Shown in pieces: positions 56,995 to 64,000 of a DNA stretch of 64,000 nt. Source of the stretch: Actinomadura xylanilytica (GTDB taxonomy: Bacteria > Actinomycetota > Actinomycetes > Streptosporangiales > Streptosporangiaceae); NCBI RefSeq assembly GCF_030283145.1, contig NZ_JASNWE010000005.1, positions 620,001 through 684,000 of the forward strand, given 5' to 3'. The notes below the pieces were generated by a model. It did no database searches. It saw only the letters and a list, made by a program, of their open reading frames with translations, and was not told the origin of the DNA. The first letter of the stretch is position 1. The number at the start of each line of letters is the position of its first letter. A program made the position numbers and the translations under genes.

Positions 56995-59484
56995 ATGCAC
57001 CAGAGCCAGACCGTCGCCTTGGCCGCCACCATCGAACGGCTCCGCCTGGAATTGCAGGCCGAGCGCAGCGCATGGCGCGCCCGTACCGTGATCGAGCAGG
57101 CCAAGGGGCTGCTCGCCGAACGGCACGGCTGCGGCATCGAGACCGCCTACGACCATCTGCTGGAGCTGGCCGTCGAGGCCGCCGTGGAGCCCGCGGTCGC
57201 CGCCGCGCTGCTGCTGGGCACCGACGCCGACGCCCCGGCCGACGCGGCGGCCCGCCCGCGCGGCACGGTCTTCGAGCCCGCCACTTACCTGGAGCCGCCC
57301 GGCGCCTCCGCGGCGCCGCCCCCACCCGGCAGCACGTCGGGCGGCACGTCGGGCGGGGCGCAGGGCGGGGCGTCCGACCCGGCGCCCCTCTCGGCGTCCG
57401 TTCCCCCGCAGGGCGGCCCGCCCGGCGACGGCGCGCGCCCGGCCGGGCGCGCCGCCGCGTCCGACGACATCGGGCCGTTGCCGGCGCCGCTCGCCGCCGC
57501 CCGTCATCTGGCCGCCGCGGCGTTCGCCGCGTGCCGCAGTGCCGACGAGCTGGCGCGGCGGCTCACCGAGGAGGCCCTCGGGTGGCTCGGCGCGCAGTCC
57601 GCACTGCTCACACTGCTGGAGCCCGACGGCGCGCTGCGGGTCGCGGGCGCGCACGACCTGCCCGCGCACGTGGTCTCCGAGTGGGCGCGGATCCCGCCGC
57701 ACAGCGACATCGGCCTGGTCCGCGCCGTCCGCGAGGCGACGCCGGTCTGGTCGGCCGACCCCGGCGCGCTCGCCCTGGTCGGCGCGGCGGCCGGGCACGA
57801 GGGGCCGCACTCGTGCCTGCCGCTGGTCGCCGGCGGCCGGATCATCGGGGCCGCCGAGATCGGCTGGACGCTCGGCTCGGTCACCGACGACGGCACCCGC
57901 CGCTACGTCCTGGCGGTTCTGGCGACGTGCGCGCGGCGGCTGGGCGAGCTGGCGCCCGCGACCGGCGGCGCCGACGCCCCCTGGCTGCGCGCGGTCCTCG
58001 ACACGACCCAGGCGCCGAGCGCCCTGATGTCCCCGATCCGCGACCGGGACGGCACCGTGGTCGACTTCCAGGTCGACGCCGTCAACGCCGACGCCGCCGA
58101 CCTGCTCGGGCGCCACCGCGACGAGATCATCGGCGTCCGGCTGCTGGAGAGCTACCCGGGGCTCGGGCTGTCCGGCCTGTTCGGCGCGTACGTGGAAGTG
58201 CTCGAGACCGGCACGCCGCTGCGCCGGGGCCCGCGCGACTACGCCAGCATCGACGCGGGCCGGGTGGTGCCGGCCACGCTGAGCGTGCGGGCGTGCCGGC
58301 TCGGCGGCGGCGTGCTGGCCAGCTGGCGCTTCCACGACGACACCGCCGACCTGGCCGCGCAACTGGCCCAGGCGCAGCGCCTGGGCAACCTCGGCTGGAG
58401 CCGCTGGGACCTGCTGACCGGCGAGGTCCGCTGGTCCGAGCAGCTCTACACCATCTTCGGCCGGCCCCGGACCGAGGGGCCGCTGGCGCTCGAGCGGCTC
58501 GCCGAGCACGTGGTGCCCGAGGACCTGCCGAAGGCCGAGCAGCTCATGCGCACCCTGCTCGGCCGCCGCGAGCCCGCCGAGGTCGAGCTGCGCGTCCAGG
58601 CCGGGCCCGACCTGCGGCACCTGCGGGTGATGGCCGAGCCGATCCTCGACCCGCTCGGCGCGCCGGTCGCGCTACACACGGTGTTCCAGGACGTCAGCCA
58701 GCGGCGCCGCACCGACGAGGTGCTCGCCGCGACCCGGCTCCAGCTCAAGCGCGAGCGCCGGCACATCGCCGAGGAGCGGCACATCGCGGTGGAGCTCCAG
58801 CGCGCGATCCTGCCGCTCCCCCGCGGCGCCCGCACGCTGCCCGGTATGCGGGCCGCCGTCCGCTACCTGCCGGCCCAGCGGCACACCCGGGTCGGCGGCG
58901 ACTGGTACGACGCGGCGGCGCTGTCGGACGAGGAGGTCTTCCTCGCCATCGGCGACGTGTCCGGGCACGGCCTGGCCGCCGCCGCCGCGATGGCCCGCAT
59001 GCGCAACGCGCTCAGCGGCCTGACCTGCACCGGCGAGCCGCCCGACCGGCTGCTGGGCTGGCTCAACCGGCTGCTGATGGACCGGCACGGGTCGCTCACC
59101 GCGAGCGCGATCGCCGCCGTCTACCGGCCCGGCCCGCGCACGCTGACGTGGGCGCAGGCCGGGCATCCGCCGCCGGTGCTGCTCCGCCACGGCACCGCGC
59201 GGCTGCTCGAGGCCCCCGACGGCGTCCTGCTCGGCGTGCTCGACCATCCGCGCCTGGAGCTGGCCACCACGCGGCTCGAGGGCGGCGACCTGCTGCTGTT
59301 CTACACCGACGGGCTCGTCGAGCGGCGCGACCGCGACCTCAGCGACGGGTTCGCGCTGCTGCGCGCCGCCGTGGAGGAGCGTCCCATGGCGGGCCCCGAC
59401 GGCGTCATCGACCACGTCCTGCGGGCGCTCGGCGCGGCCAACCCCGACGACGACACCTGCCTGCTGGCCGTCAAGCTCACCTGA
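56995..59484 (+). CDS. ANTAR-GAF-PAS-PAS-PP2C (SpoIIE/RsbU) phosphatase
   Basis: An 829-residue signalling protein. Residues 5-72 are an ANTAR-type RNA-binding helix bundle (RTVIEQAKGLLAERHGCG and AYDHLLELA); 80-155 is a Gly/Pro linker; 160-310 a GAF domain; 330-445 and 460-585 two PAS domains (the second with WSEQLYTIFGRP); 600-829 a SpoIIE-type PP2C phosphatase with VGGDWYDA, IGDVSGHGLAAA, FYTDGLVERRD and DDDTCLLAVK, all metal-binding Asp present. In actinobacteria such phosphatases dephosphorylate anti-sigma-factor antagonists. A fused N-terminal ANTAR is uncommon in position. ATG at 56995. No anti-sigma partner adjoins. Confidence 0.9.
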   Translation: MHQSQTVALAATIERLRLELQAERSAWRARTVIEQAKGLLAERHGCGIETAYDHLLELAVEAAVEPAVAAALLLGTDADAPADAAARPRGTVFEPATYLEPPGASAAPPPPGSTSGGTSGGAQGGASDPAPLSASVPPQGGPPGDGARPAGRAAASDDIGPLPAPLAAARHLAAAAFAACRSADELARRLTEEALGWLGAQSALLTLLEPDGALRVAGAHDLPAHVVSEWARIPPHSDIGLVRAVREATPVWSADPGALALVGAAAGHEGPHSCLPLVAGGRIIGAAEIGWTLGSVTDDGTRRYVLAVLATCARRLGELAPATGGADAPWLRAVLDTTQAPSALMSPIRDRDGTVVDFQVDAVNADAADLLGRHRDEIIGVRLLESYPGLGLSGLFGAYVEVLETGTPLRRGPRDYASIDAGRVVPATLSVRACRLGGGVLASWRFHDDTADLAAQLAQAQRLGNLGWSRWDLLTGEVRWSEQLYTIFGRPRTEGPLALERLAEHVVPEDLPKAEQLMRTLLGRREPAEVELRVQAGPDLRHLRVMAEPILDPLGAPVALHTVFQDVSQRRRTDEVLAATRLQLKRERRHIAEERHIAVELQRAILPLPRGARTLPGMRAAVRYLPAQRHTRVGGDWYDAAALSDEEVFLAIGDVSGHGLAAAAAMARMRNALSGLTCTGEPPDRLLGWLNRLLMDRHGSLTASAIAAVYRPGPRTLTWAQAGHPPPVLLRHGTARLLEAPDGVLLGVLDHPRLELATTRLEGGDLLLFYTDGLVERRDRDLSDGFALLRAAVEERPMAGPDGVIDHVLRALGAANPDDDTCLLAVKLT

Positions 59485-59582
59485 CCGGGCGGCGCCGGGC
59501 GCGCGGTGCCCGCCGGCGGGCCGCCGCCCGGGCCCGCCGCGTCGCGTCCCGACCCGGACGGTGGCGTGCGACGATGTGGGCC

Positions 59583-60503
59583 ATGAGCGGGCTCATGCTG
59601 CTGGACACGCCGTCGTTGTACTTCCGCGCCTTCTACGGGGTGCCCGAATCGGTGACCGCGCCGGACGGGACGCCGGTGAACGCGGTCCGCGGGCTGCTCG
59701 ACATGATCGCGAGGCTGGTTCGGGACCGGTCCCCCGAACGCGTCGTGTGCTGCATGGACGCCGACTGGCGGCCCGCGTTCCGCGTCGCGGCGCTGGCCTC
59801 GTACAAGGCGCACCGGGTCGCCGACGACGGCGGCGACCAGACGCCCGACGCGCTGTCGGCGCAGCTGCCGGTCATCGACGCGGTGCTCGACGCGTTCGGC
59901 CTCGCCAGGACGGGCGTGCCGGGCTACGAGGCCGACGACGTGATCGGCACGCTCGCCGTGCGGGGCGCCGCGGACGGGCCCGTCGACATCGTGACCGGCG
60001 ACCGCGACCTGTTCCAGCTCGTCGACGAGCGGGGCCCGGTGCTGGTGCTCTACACCGCGCGCGGGATCAGGAACCTCCAGGTGATGGGCGAGAAGGAGGT
60101 CGCGGCCAAGTACGGCATCCCGGGGCGCGGCTACGCCGAGTACGCCACGCTGCGCGGCGACCCGAGCGACGGGCTGCCGGGCGTGCCGGGCGTCGGCGAC
60201 AAGACGGCGGCGGCGCTGGTCACCCGGTTCGGGTCGGTCGAGGCCATCCTGGCCGCGCTGGACACCGGGTCCGACACGGGCTTCCCGGCGGGGGCGCGGC
60301 GCAAGATGGAGGCGGCGCGCGACTACCTGGCGTCCGCCGAGACGGTGGTGCGGGTCGTCACCGACATCGGCGCGCCCGAGCTGCGCGGGCTGGACGACCG
60401 GCTGCCGGCCGCGCCGCGCGATCCCGCGGCGCTGGTCGAGCTCGCCGAGCGGTGGAACCTGGACGGCCCGGTCAACCGCCTCCTCAACGCACTGCCGTCC
60501 TGA
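59583..60503 (+). CDS. 5'-3' exonuclease (polymerase I N-domain type)
   Basis: A 306-residue FEN-type nuclease. Acidic metal ligands are in LMLLDTPSLYFRAF, CCMDADW, GYEADDVIGTLA and DIVTGDRDLFQL; the helix-hairpin-helix is GLPGVPGVGDKTAAALV. It lacks the polymerase domain, so it is the stand-alone form common in actinobacteria, acting in flap removal and RNA primer processing. ATG at 59583 (MSGLMLLD) is preferred; an ATG three codons earlier is possible. Confidence 0.92.
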   Translation: MSGLMLLDTPSLYFRAFYGVPESVTAPDGTPVNAVRGLLDMIARLVRDRSPERVVCCMDADWRPAFRVAALASYKAHRVADDGGDQTPDALSAQLPVIDAVLDAFGLARTGVPGYEADDVIGTLAVRGAADGPVDIVTGDRDLFQLVDERGPVLVLYTARGIRNLQVMGEKEVAAKYGIPGRGYAEYATLRGDPSDGLPGVPGVGDKTAAALVTRFGSVEAILAALDTGSDTGFPAGARRKMEAARDYLASAETVVRVVTDIGAPELRGLDDRLPAAPRDPAALVELAERWNLDGPVNRLLNALPS

Positions 60504-60715
60504 CCGGAGATCCGGTCAGTGTGTCAGAAGACGCAGACAACCCGTGTCCGCGGTAGCAGCATCGCGATCAATGGGGGGCTTTCCTGGACAGGCAGGCAGT
60601 GGACGCCGGCAGGGCGGGACGCCGGGAACGCCGCGGGAGCCGCGGGTCCGCTGGAGATGACCACGCCCCGAACCGCGAGCCTCCGCCCGCGGAGGACTCA
60701 GAAAACGGACCCCCA

Positions 60716-61471
60716 GTGATCGAAAGGGCTTCTGCACCGCTCGACGCTCCGGCCGCGGCCGTGCCCGAGGTCTCCTCCCCCGGGCGGGGGGACGGCTTCT
60801 GGGACGCGCTCGACGGACCCGAGCGCGTCGCCCTGCGGGCGGTGTCCCGCCCGCGCGGCTTCGCCCCGAAGGTCCCGCTCTGCTACGAGGGGGACGAGTC
60901 GGACCACATCATCATCATCGAGGCCGGCTGGGCCAAAGTGACCTCCTCCACCGAGAACGGCCACGACGTGGTGCTGGCCGTGCGGGGGCCCGGCGACCTG
61001 GTCTGCGAGAGCGCGGTGCTCGGCAGCCGGCTCCGCTCGGCGAGCGTGACGGCGCTCAGCCCGGTCCGCGCGCTGGTGGTGCCCGCCGCCCGCTTCACCG
61101 GGTTCCTGGACGCGCATCCGCGGGTGTGGCTGCTGGTCAGCAGCAACTTCGTACGGCGGCTCGACGATGCCACCCGGCGGCTCCAGGCGCACGTGTCGGC
61201 GAAGGGCGCGCAGCGCCTGGCGCTGCTGCTGGCCGACCTGGCCGAGCTGTCGGCCCGGCACTGCCCGCCCGGCCCGGACGGCGGGATCGACATCGCGCCG
61301 CCGCTGTCCCAGGAAGAGCTCGGGAGCTGGATGGACGCCTCCCGCGAGACCGTGGCGCGGGCGCTCAACAACCTGCGCCGGCGCGGGCTGGTGCGCACCG
61401 GCTGGCGCCGGATCACCGTGGTGGACCTGCACGGGCTCCGCGCGTTCGCGCAGGGCCGCGGCGAGCGGTGA
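60716..61471 (+). CDS. Crp/Fnr-family transcriptional regulator
   Basis: A 251-residue regulator: cyclic-nucleotide-type effector domain (residues 30-150, VPLCYEGDESDHIIIIEAGW and GPGDLVCESAVLG) and a C-terminal winged helix (LSQEELGSWMDASRETVARALNNL, LRRRGLVRTG). The phosphate-binding Arg pair of true cAMP binders is replaced, so ligand is uncertain. Start is unclear: GTG at 60716 overlaps the stop of a small frame (60519-60719) as GTGA; a GTG at 60599 would add 39 disordered residues. The 212-base spacer before it holds no other gene I can support. Confidence 0.85.
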   Translation: MIERASAPLDAPAAAVPEVSSPGRGDGFWDALDGPERVALRAVSRPRGFAPKVPLCYEGDESDHIIIIEAGWAKVTSSTENGHDVVLAVRGPGDLVCESAVLGSRLRSASVTALSPVRALVVPAARFTGFLDAHPRVWLLVSSNFVRRLDDATRRLQAHVSAKGAQRLALLLADLAELSARHCPPGPDGGIDIAPPLSQEELGSWMDASRETVARALNNLRRRGLVRTGWRRITVVDLHGLRAFAQGRGER

Positions 61472-61507
61472 CCCGGCCCACTGCCTTTACGTTGTAGATC
61501 CGTTTCG

Positions 61508-62167
61508 TCAGGCGGCGGGGATCTTGAGTTCGCGACCGAGGGCCTCGGTGACCGAGGCGTTCAGCCGGTAGGCGGTCTTGACCTCGGCGATGATCCGCTC
61601 GCGCTCGGCGGCGTCCCAGGGCGCGGCGTCCAGGAGCGCGCGATAGCGGTCCTTGTAGCCCTTCGGCTTGCCCGGGAACCGGTAGAAGCGCACGCCGTCG
61701 CCGTCCGCGCCGAGGCCGAGGCGGAGCTGCACCTGCTTGCCGATGTACTGGCCGCCGGACAGGTCGCCGAGGTAGCGGGTGTAGTGGTGGGCGACGAAGC
61801 CGCCGGGCCAGTCGAAGCAGATCTCGCGGAGCCGGTCGCAGTAGCGGCGGGTGGCCTCGCTCGGCGCGAGCCGCTCGCGCCAGCCCGGCCCGTAGTAGAA
61901 GGCCAGGTCGGCCTCCAGCGCATCGCGGCGGCACAGGTCGGCGAAGGCGAACGGGCCGGCCACCGGGTCGGCGGCCATCCGCTCGGCGGCGGCGCGCTCC
62001 AGCGTGTCGTAGACGGGGTGAAGCTGCGCGACCAGCACGGCGTACTCCTCGCGCCCGAGCCGCCCGCCGACCAGCGCGCTCATGTAGGAGGAGCCCTCGT
62101 TGTCGCCGTGGTCGCTCCAGGTGGCCGCCCGCAGCTGGGCCGAGAACGCCTCGTCCGGCTCCGCCAT
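61508..62167 (-). CDS. hmuO: Heme oxygenase (biliverdin-forming)
   Basis: A 219-residue heme oxygenase of the HmuO type, which opens heme to biliverdin, CO and iron. The proximal His lies in ATWSDHGDNEGSSYM, and the distal-helix motif is YLGDLSGGQYIGKQVQ. ATG at 62167 is set two codons after another ATG because AGGGAGG lies six bases further up. An iron-box (DtxR/IdeR type) lies 39 bases upstream, so expression under iron limitation is expected. A DUF2470 protein often linked to heme-iron use is encoded next. Confidence 0.95.
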   Translation of the reverse strand: MAEPDEAFSAQLRAATWSDHGDNEGSSYMSALVGGRLGREEYAVLVAQLHPVYDTLERAAAERMAADPVAGPFAFADLCRRDALEADLAFYYGPGWRERLAPSEATRRYCDRLREICFDWPGGFVAHHYTRYLGDLSGGQYIGKQVQLRLGLGADGDGVRFYRFPGKPKGYKDRYRALLDAAPWDAAERERIIAEVKTAYRLNASVTEALGRELKIPAA

Positions 62168-62205
62168 GTCCATCCTCCCTCTCCCGCCGGATCCCGGTCT
62201 TCGAG

Positions 62206-62224
62206 TTAGGCTAGCCTTGCCTAA
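62206..62224. promoter_or_regulatory. DtxR/IdeR iron box
   Basis: TTAGGCTAGCCTTGCCTAA (19 bp) matches the iron-box consensus TTAGGTTAGGCTAACCTAA at 15 of 19 positions, with both outer TTAGG/CCTAA halves perfect. It lies upstream of the heme oxygenase gene. Confidence 0.88.
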
Positions 62225-62309
62225 ATTCGAACGGAAGGCCTCGCGGCGAGGTTTCCGACGTGACGTCGGCTACTTTACCTACGCCACGTCGGGACGACCA
62301 GTGGGAGGG

Positions 62310-62621
62310 TCAGTGCGCCTCCGGCGGAGCCGACCCGAGGAGCTCCCTGGCCTCGCCGTACATCCGCACCACCTCGCGGCGGACCTGGGCGCGTTCGGTG
62401 AGCCGCCCGCTCCACGGGACCCGCACCACCGCCTCGCCGCCCTCCACCGCGGCGGCGAGGTCGAGCCCGTCGGCGTCCATACCCGTCATCCGCGCGGCGG
62501 TCGCCTCGGGCCGCCCGCCGAGCGCGCGGCAGATCAGCAGGCAGTCGGCGGCGTGGTCCTGGTTCATGTGCCGCGCGATCTGGCGTACGACGTCCTCGGT
62601 GAAGGGCTCCGCCTCGGTCAT
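62310..62621 (-). CDS. DUF2470 protein (heme utilisation-type)
   Basis: A 103-residue protein consisting of a DUF2470 domain: QIARHMNQDHAADCLLICRAL, then ARMTGMDADGLDLAAAV and VRVPWSGRLTERAQVRREVV. This domain forms the C-terminal part of HugZ-type heme-degrading proteins (MNxDH motif). Here it is free-standing next to heme oxygenase, suggesting a role in heme-iron release. ATG at 62621 has AAAGGACGG upstream. Confidence 0.9.
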   Translation of the reverse strand: MTEAEPFTEDVVRQIARHMNQDHAADCLLICRALGGRPEATAARMTGMDADGLDLAAAVEGGEAVVRVPWSGRLTERAQVRREVVRMYGEARELLGSAPPEAH

Positions 62622-62685
62622 GGAACCGTCCTTTCGCACTGGTGCCGGTCCCGCAACCCTAGAGGCCGCCCGGACGTGCGGGATG

Positions 62686-63045
62686 TCAGCCCGTCGCGGT
62701 GGCCTCCCGGCGCACCTCGTCCATGTCGACCCCGCGGGCCTGGGTGATCAGGTCCTCCAGCGTCGCCTCCGGCAGCGCGCCGGGCTCGCTGTACAGCACC
62801 ACCTTGTCGCGGACGATGGCCAGCGTCGGGATCGAGCCGATCTCGAACGCGGCGGCCAGCTCCGGCTCGGCCTCGGTGTCGACCTTGGTGAACACGATGT
62901 CGGGGTGGCGCTCGGACACCCGCTCGTACACCGGCGCGAACGACCGGCACGGTCCGCACCAGGCCGCCCAGAAATCGATCAGCACGAAGCCGTTCCCCCC
63001 GACCGTGTCGTCGAAGGTGTCCCTGGTCAGGTTGACGGTTGCCAT
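62686..63045 (-). CDS. trxA: Thioredoxin
   Basis: A 119-residue thioredoxin with active site WAAWCGPCRSF (Cys30 and Cys33) and cis-Pro in SIPTLAIV. The C-terminal helix is longer than usual (ten residues more). ATG at 63045 has GAAGGGGAAG upstream. Upstream, on the minus strand, GGGAAA and GTT with 18-19 spacing could be a weak SigR-type promoter. It may supply reducing power to the neighbouring heme-related proteins. Confidence 0.93.
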   Translation of the reverse strand: MATVNLTRDTFDDTVGGNGFVLIDFWAAWCGPCRSFAPVYERVSERHPDIVFTKVDTEAEPELAAAFEIGSIPTLAIVRDKVVLYSEPGALPEATLEDLITQARGVDMDEVRREATATG

Positions 63046-63129
63046 GTCACTTCCCCTTCATTGGCCCTATGGCTAGGAGAACAAGAGGAACGGCCGGGAG
63101 ATTTCCCGCCCGCCCGGAGCGGGGGGCGG

Positions 63130-63366
63130 TCAGGACCGCAGGAGGGTGAGGCCGGTGGCGTAGCGGCGGGTGTGCACGACGGTGCCGTCCTGGACGGAGG
63201 TGCGGGCGCCGACGGTGATGGTGCCGTAGTCGCCGCGCAGCACGGCGCCGGGCCAGACGGACGCGCCGGCCCCGAGGACGACCGAGCCGATGACGGTCGC
63301 CTGCGGGTGGACGTAGGCGGAGGGGTGGAGGTCGGGGACCTGGTCCCCGAGCGCGTAGACGGCCAT
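63130..63366 (-). pseudogene. Truncated gamma-carbonic-anhydrase-like protein
   Basis: The 78 codons encode the first part of a left-handed beta-helix protein (HPSAYVHPQATVIGSVVLG, VLRGDYGTITVGARTSVQDG) of the gamma-CA/PaaY family, which is normally about 170-180 residues. After the VQDGTVVHT strand the frame ends with an unrelated RYATGLTLLRS and stop. The later metal-binding His coils are missing, so it cannot bind zinc as in active enzymes. Probably a truncated gene; a short functional variant is less likely. Confidence 0.65.
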
Positions 63367-63429
63367 GATCACCTGCCTACCACGCCCGGGCTCCCGCCCC
63401 GGCCGCCGGGGTCCGCCGGCGGACCCCTC

Positions 63430-64000
63430 TCAGGCGACCGAGGAATAGGCGACGACGCCGCGGCGCATGGCGTCCATCGCCCGGCGGGCGGTCTTGCGGA
63501 TGTGGCTGTTGGGCGGGGCGGCGTCGGCGACCTGGCCGAGCAGGTCGAGGAGCTGCTTGACGGCGCGGACGAAGTCGCCCGCGGTCATGTCGTTCTCCAG
63601 CAGCACCTCGTCGAGGTCATCGCCCTTGGCCCACCGGTAGGCGGTCCAGGCGAACCCGAGATCGGGCTCGCGCAGGAACGACACCCGGTTGTCGCGCTCG
63701 ACCGCGTCGAGCTCGCCCCAGAGCCGCACCATCGCCGCCAGCGCGTCCTGCACGTTCCCGGTCGGGGTGCGCGGCGGCGCGGCCTCGTCGGACTGCCGCG
63801 ACTCGTACACCAGCGCCGACACGCACGCGGCGAGCTCGGCGTGGTCGAGCCGCTCCCACAGCCCGTCGCGCAGGCTCTCGGCGGTGAGCAGGTCGAGCTC
63901 GTTGTAGATGCGGCCGAGCCGGCGGCCCTCGGCCGTGACCTCGCCGCCGGACAGGTAGCCGAGCTGCTCCAGGACGGCGCAGACCCGGTCGAAGGTGCGG
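63430..64000 (-). CDS. DEAD/DEAH helicase (HelY/Mtr4-like), C-terminal part
   Basis: The open frame on the minus strand runs in from beyond the window edge (about 190 codons visible). It contains LEQLGYLSGGEVTAEGRRLG, RIYNELDLLTAESL, WAKGDDLDEVLLENDMTAGD and VKQLLDLLGQVADA, all part of the DSHCT/C-terminal domain of Ski2-like RNA helicases (actinobacterial HelY). The N-terminal ATPase lies outside the window. Stop at 63430. Confidence 0.9.
   Translation of the reverse strand, partial: RTFDRVCAVLEQLGYLSGGEVTAEGRRLGRIYNELDLLTAESLRDGLWERLDHAELAACVSALVYESRQSDEAAPPRTPTGNVQDALAAMVRLWGELDAVERDNRVSFLREPDLGFAWTAYRWAKGDDLDEVLLENDMTAGDFVRAVKQLLDLLGQVADAAPPNSHIRKTARRAMDAMRRGVVAYSSVA

Noticed and set aside
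60519..60719. 66-codon frame before the Crp-type gene
   Set aside because: No family or codon signal; only its GTGA overlap with the next start is suggestive.
63046..63125. SigR promoter of the thioredoxin gene
   Set aside because: GGGAAA and GTT with 18-19 spacing is present on the minus strand but lacks the T of GGAAT; kept only as a remark.

Overview
This window is very GC-rich DNA from an actinobacterium. The gene content (rbpA, paired clpP genes, fxsA, separate lnt and polyprenol-phosphate-mannose synthase genes, F420-type oxidoreductases, DUF2252, TROVE/Ro60, many GTG starts) points to the Streptosporangiales, possibly an Actinomadura-like genus. The genus is an inference from gene content. 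Most genes have clear ribosome binding sites and several operons use ATGA or TGATG start/stop overlaps.

Layout. 1-1.8 kb holds the edge of a rhomboid-like membrane protein and two RNA/class I methyltransferases. 1.8-4 kb is a scarred region: a broken MFS gene, two 42-bp direct repeats, degenerate gene pieces, a 52-bp near-perfect palindrome and a PPOX-type F420 enzyme. 4-15.7 kb carries housekeeping and accessory genes: SDR/TetR pair, MFS exporter, TPR protein, EF-hand protein, GDPD, an orphan Phd antitoxin, clpP1P2, rbpA behind an exact SigR-type promoter, fxsA, ppm and lnt. 16.3-19.1 kb is the adenosylcobalamin-dependent lysine operon kamD-kamE-kal; its partners kdd and kamA sit divergently at 27.1-29.8 kb. 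Together they cover four of the five specific steps of clostridial-type lysine degradation; the 3-keto-5-aminohexanoate cleavage enzyme (Kce) is not in the window.

Between the two lysine loci, at 23.7-25.7 kb, lies what I consider the most interesting feature: two tandem structured RNA genes directly upstream of a Ro60 (TROVE/vWA) gene. Both fold into the same bulged stem with an identical GTCGAA internal-loop strand and compensatory changes. The second carries a circularly permuted tRNA mimic (T-arm, closed acceptor stem, D-arm). These are strong candidates for bacterial Y RNAs, one short and one YrlA-like.

29.8-38.8 kb contains a P450 disrupted in frame by a duplicated 78-bp palindromic repeat, a duplicated 4-TM membrane protein, DUF3616, acyl-CoA dehydrogenase, sulfotransferase, a DUF3558-like protein and an integrase remnant. 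39.4-46.2 kb is a ROK-controlled sugar cluster (ABC importer, GH4 glycosidase, BadF-type kinase). 46.3-55.3 kb holds an F420 oxidoreductase, Lrp, a LacI repressor with two palindromic operators facing a CUT1 ATPase, and a second complete CUT1 ABC operon whose MalF-like permease has an extra extracytoplasmic domain. 55.6-64 kb carries an Xaa-Pro peptidase, an ANTAR-GAF-PAS-PAS-PP2C phosphatase, a 5'-3' exonuclease, a Crp-type regulator, an iron-regulated heme oxygenase with DUF2470 protein and thioredoxin, a truncated gamma-carbonic-anhydrase-like gene and the C-terminus of a large DEAD/DEAH helicase.
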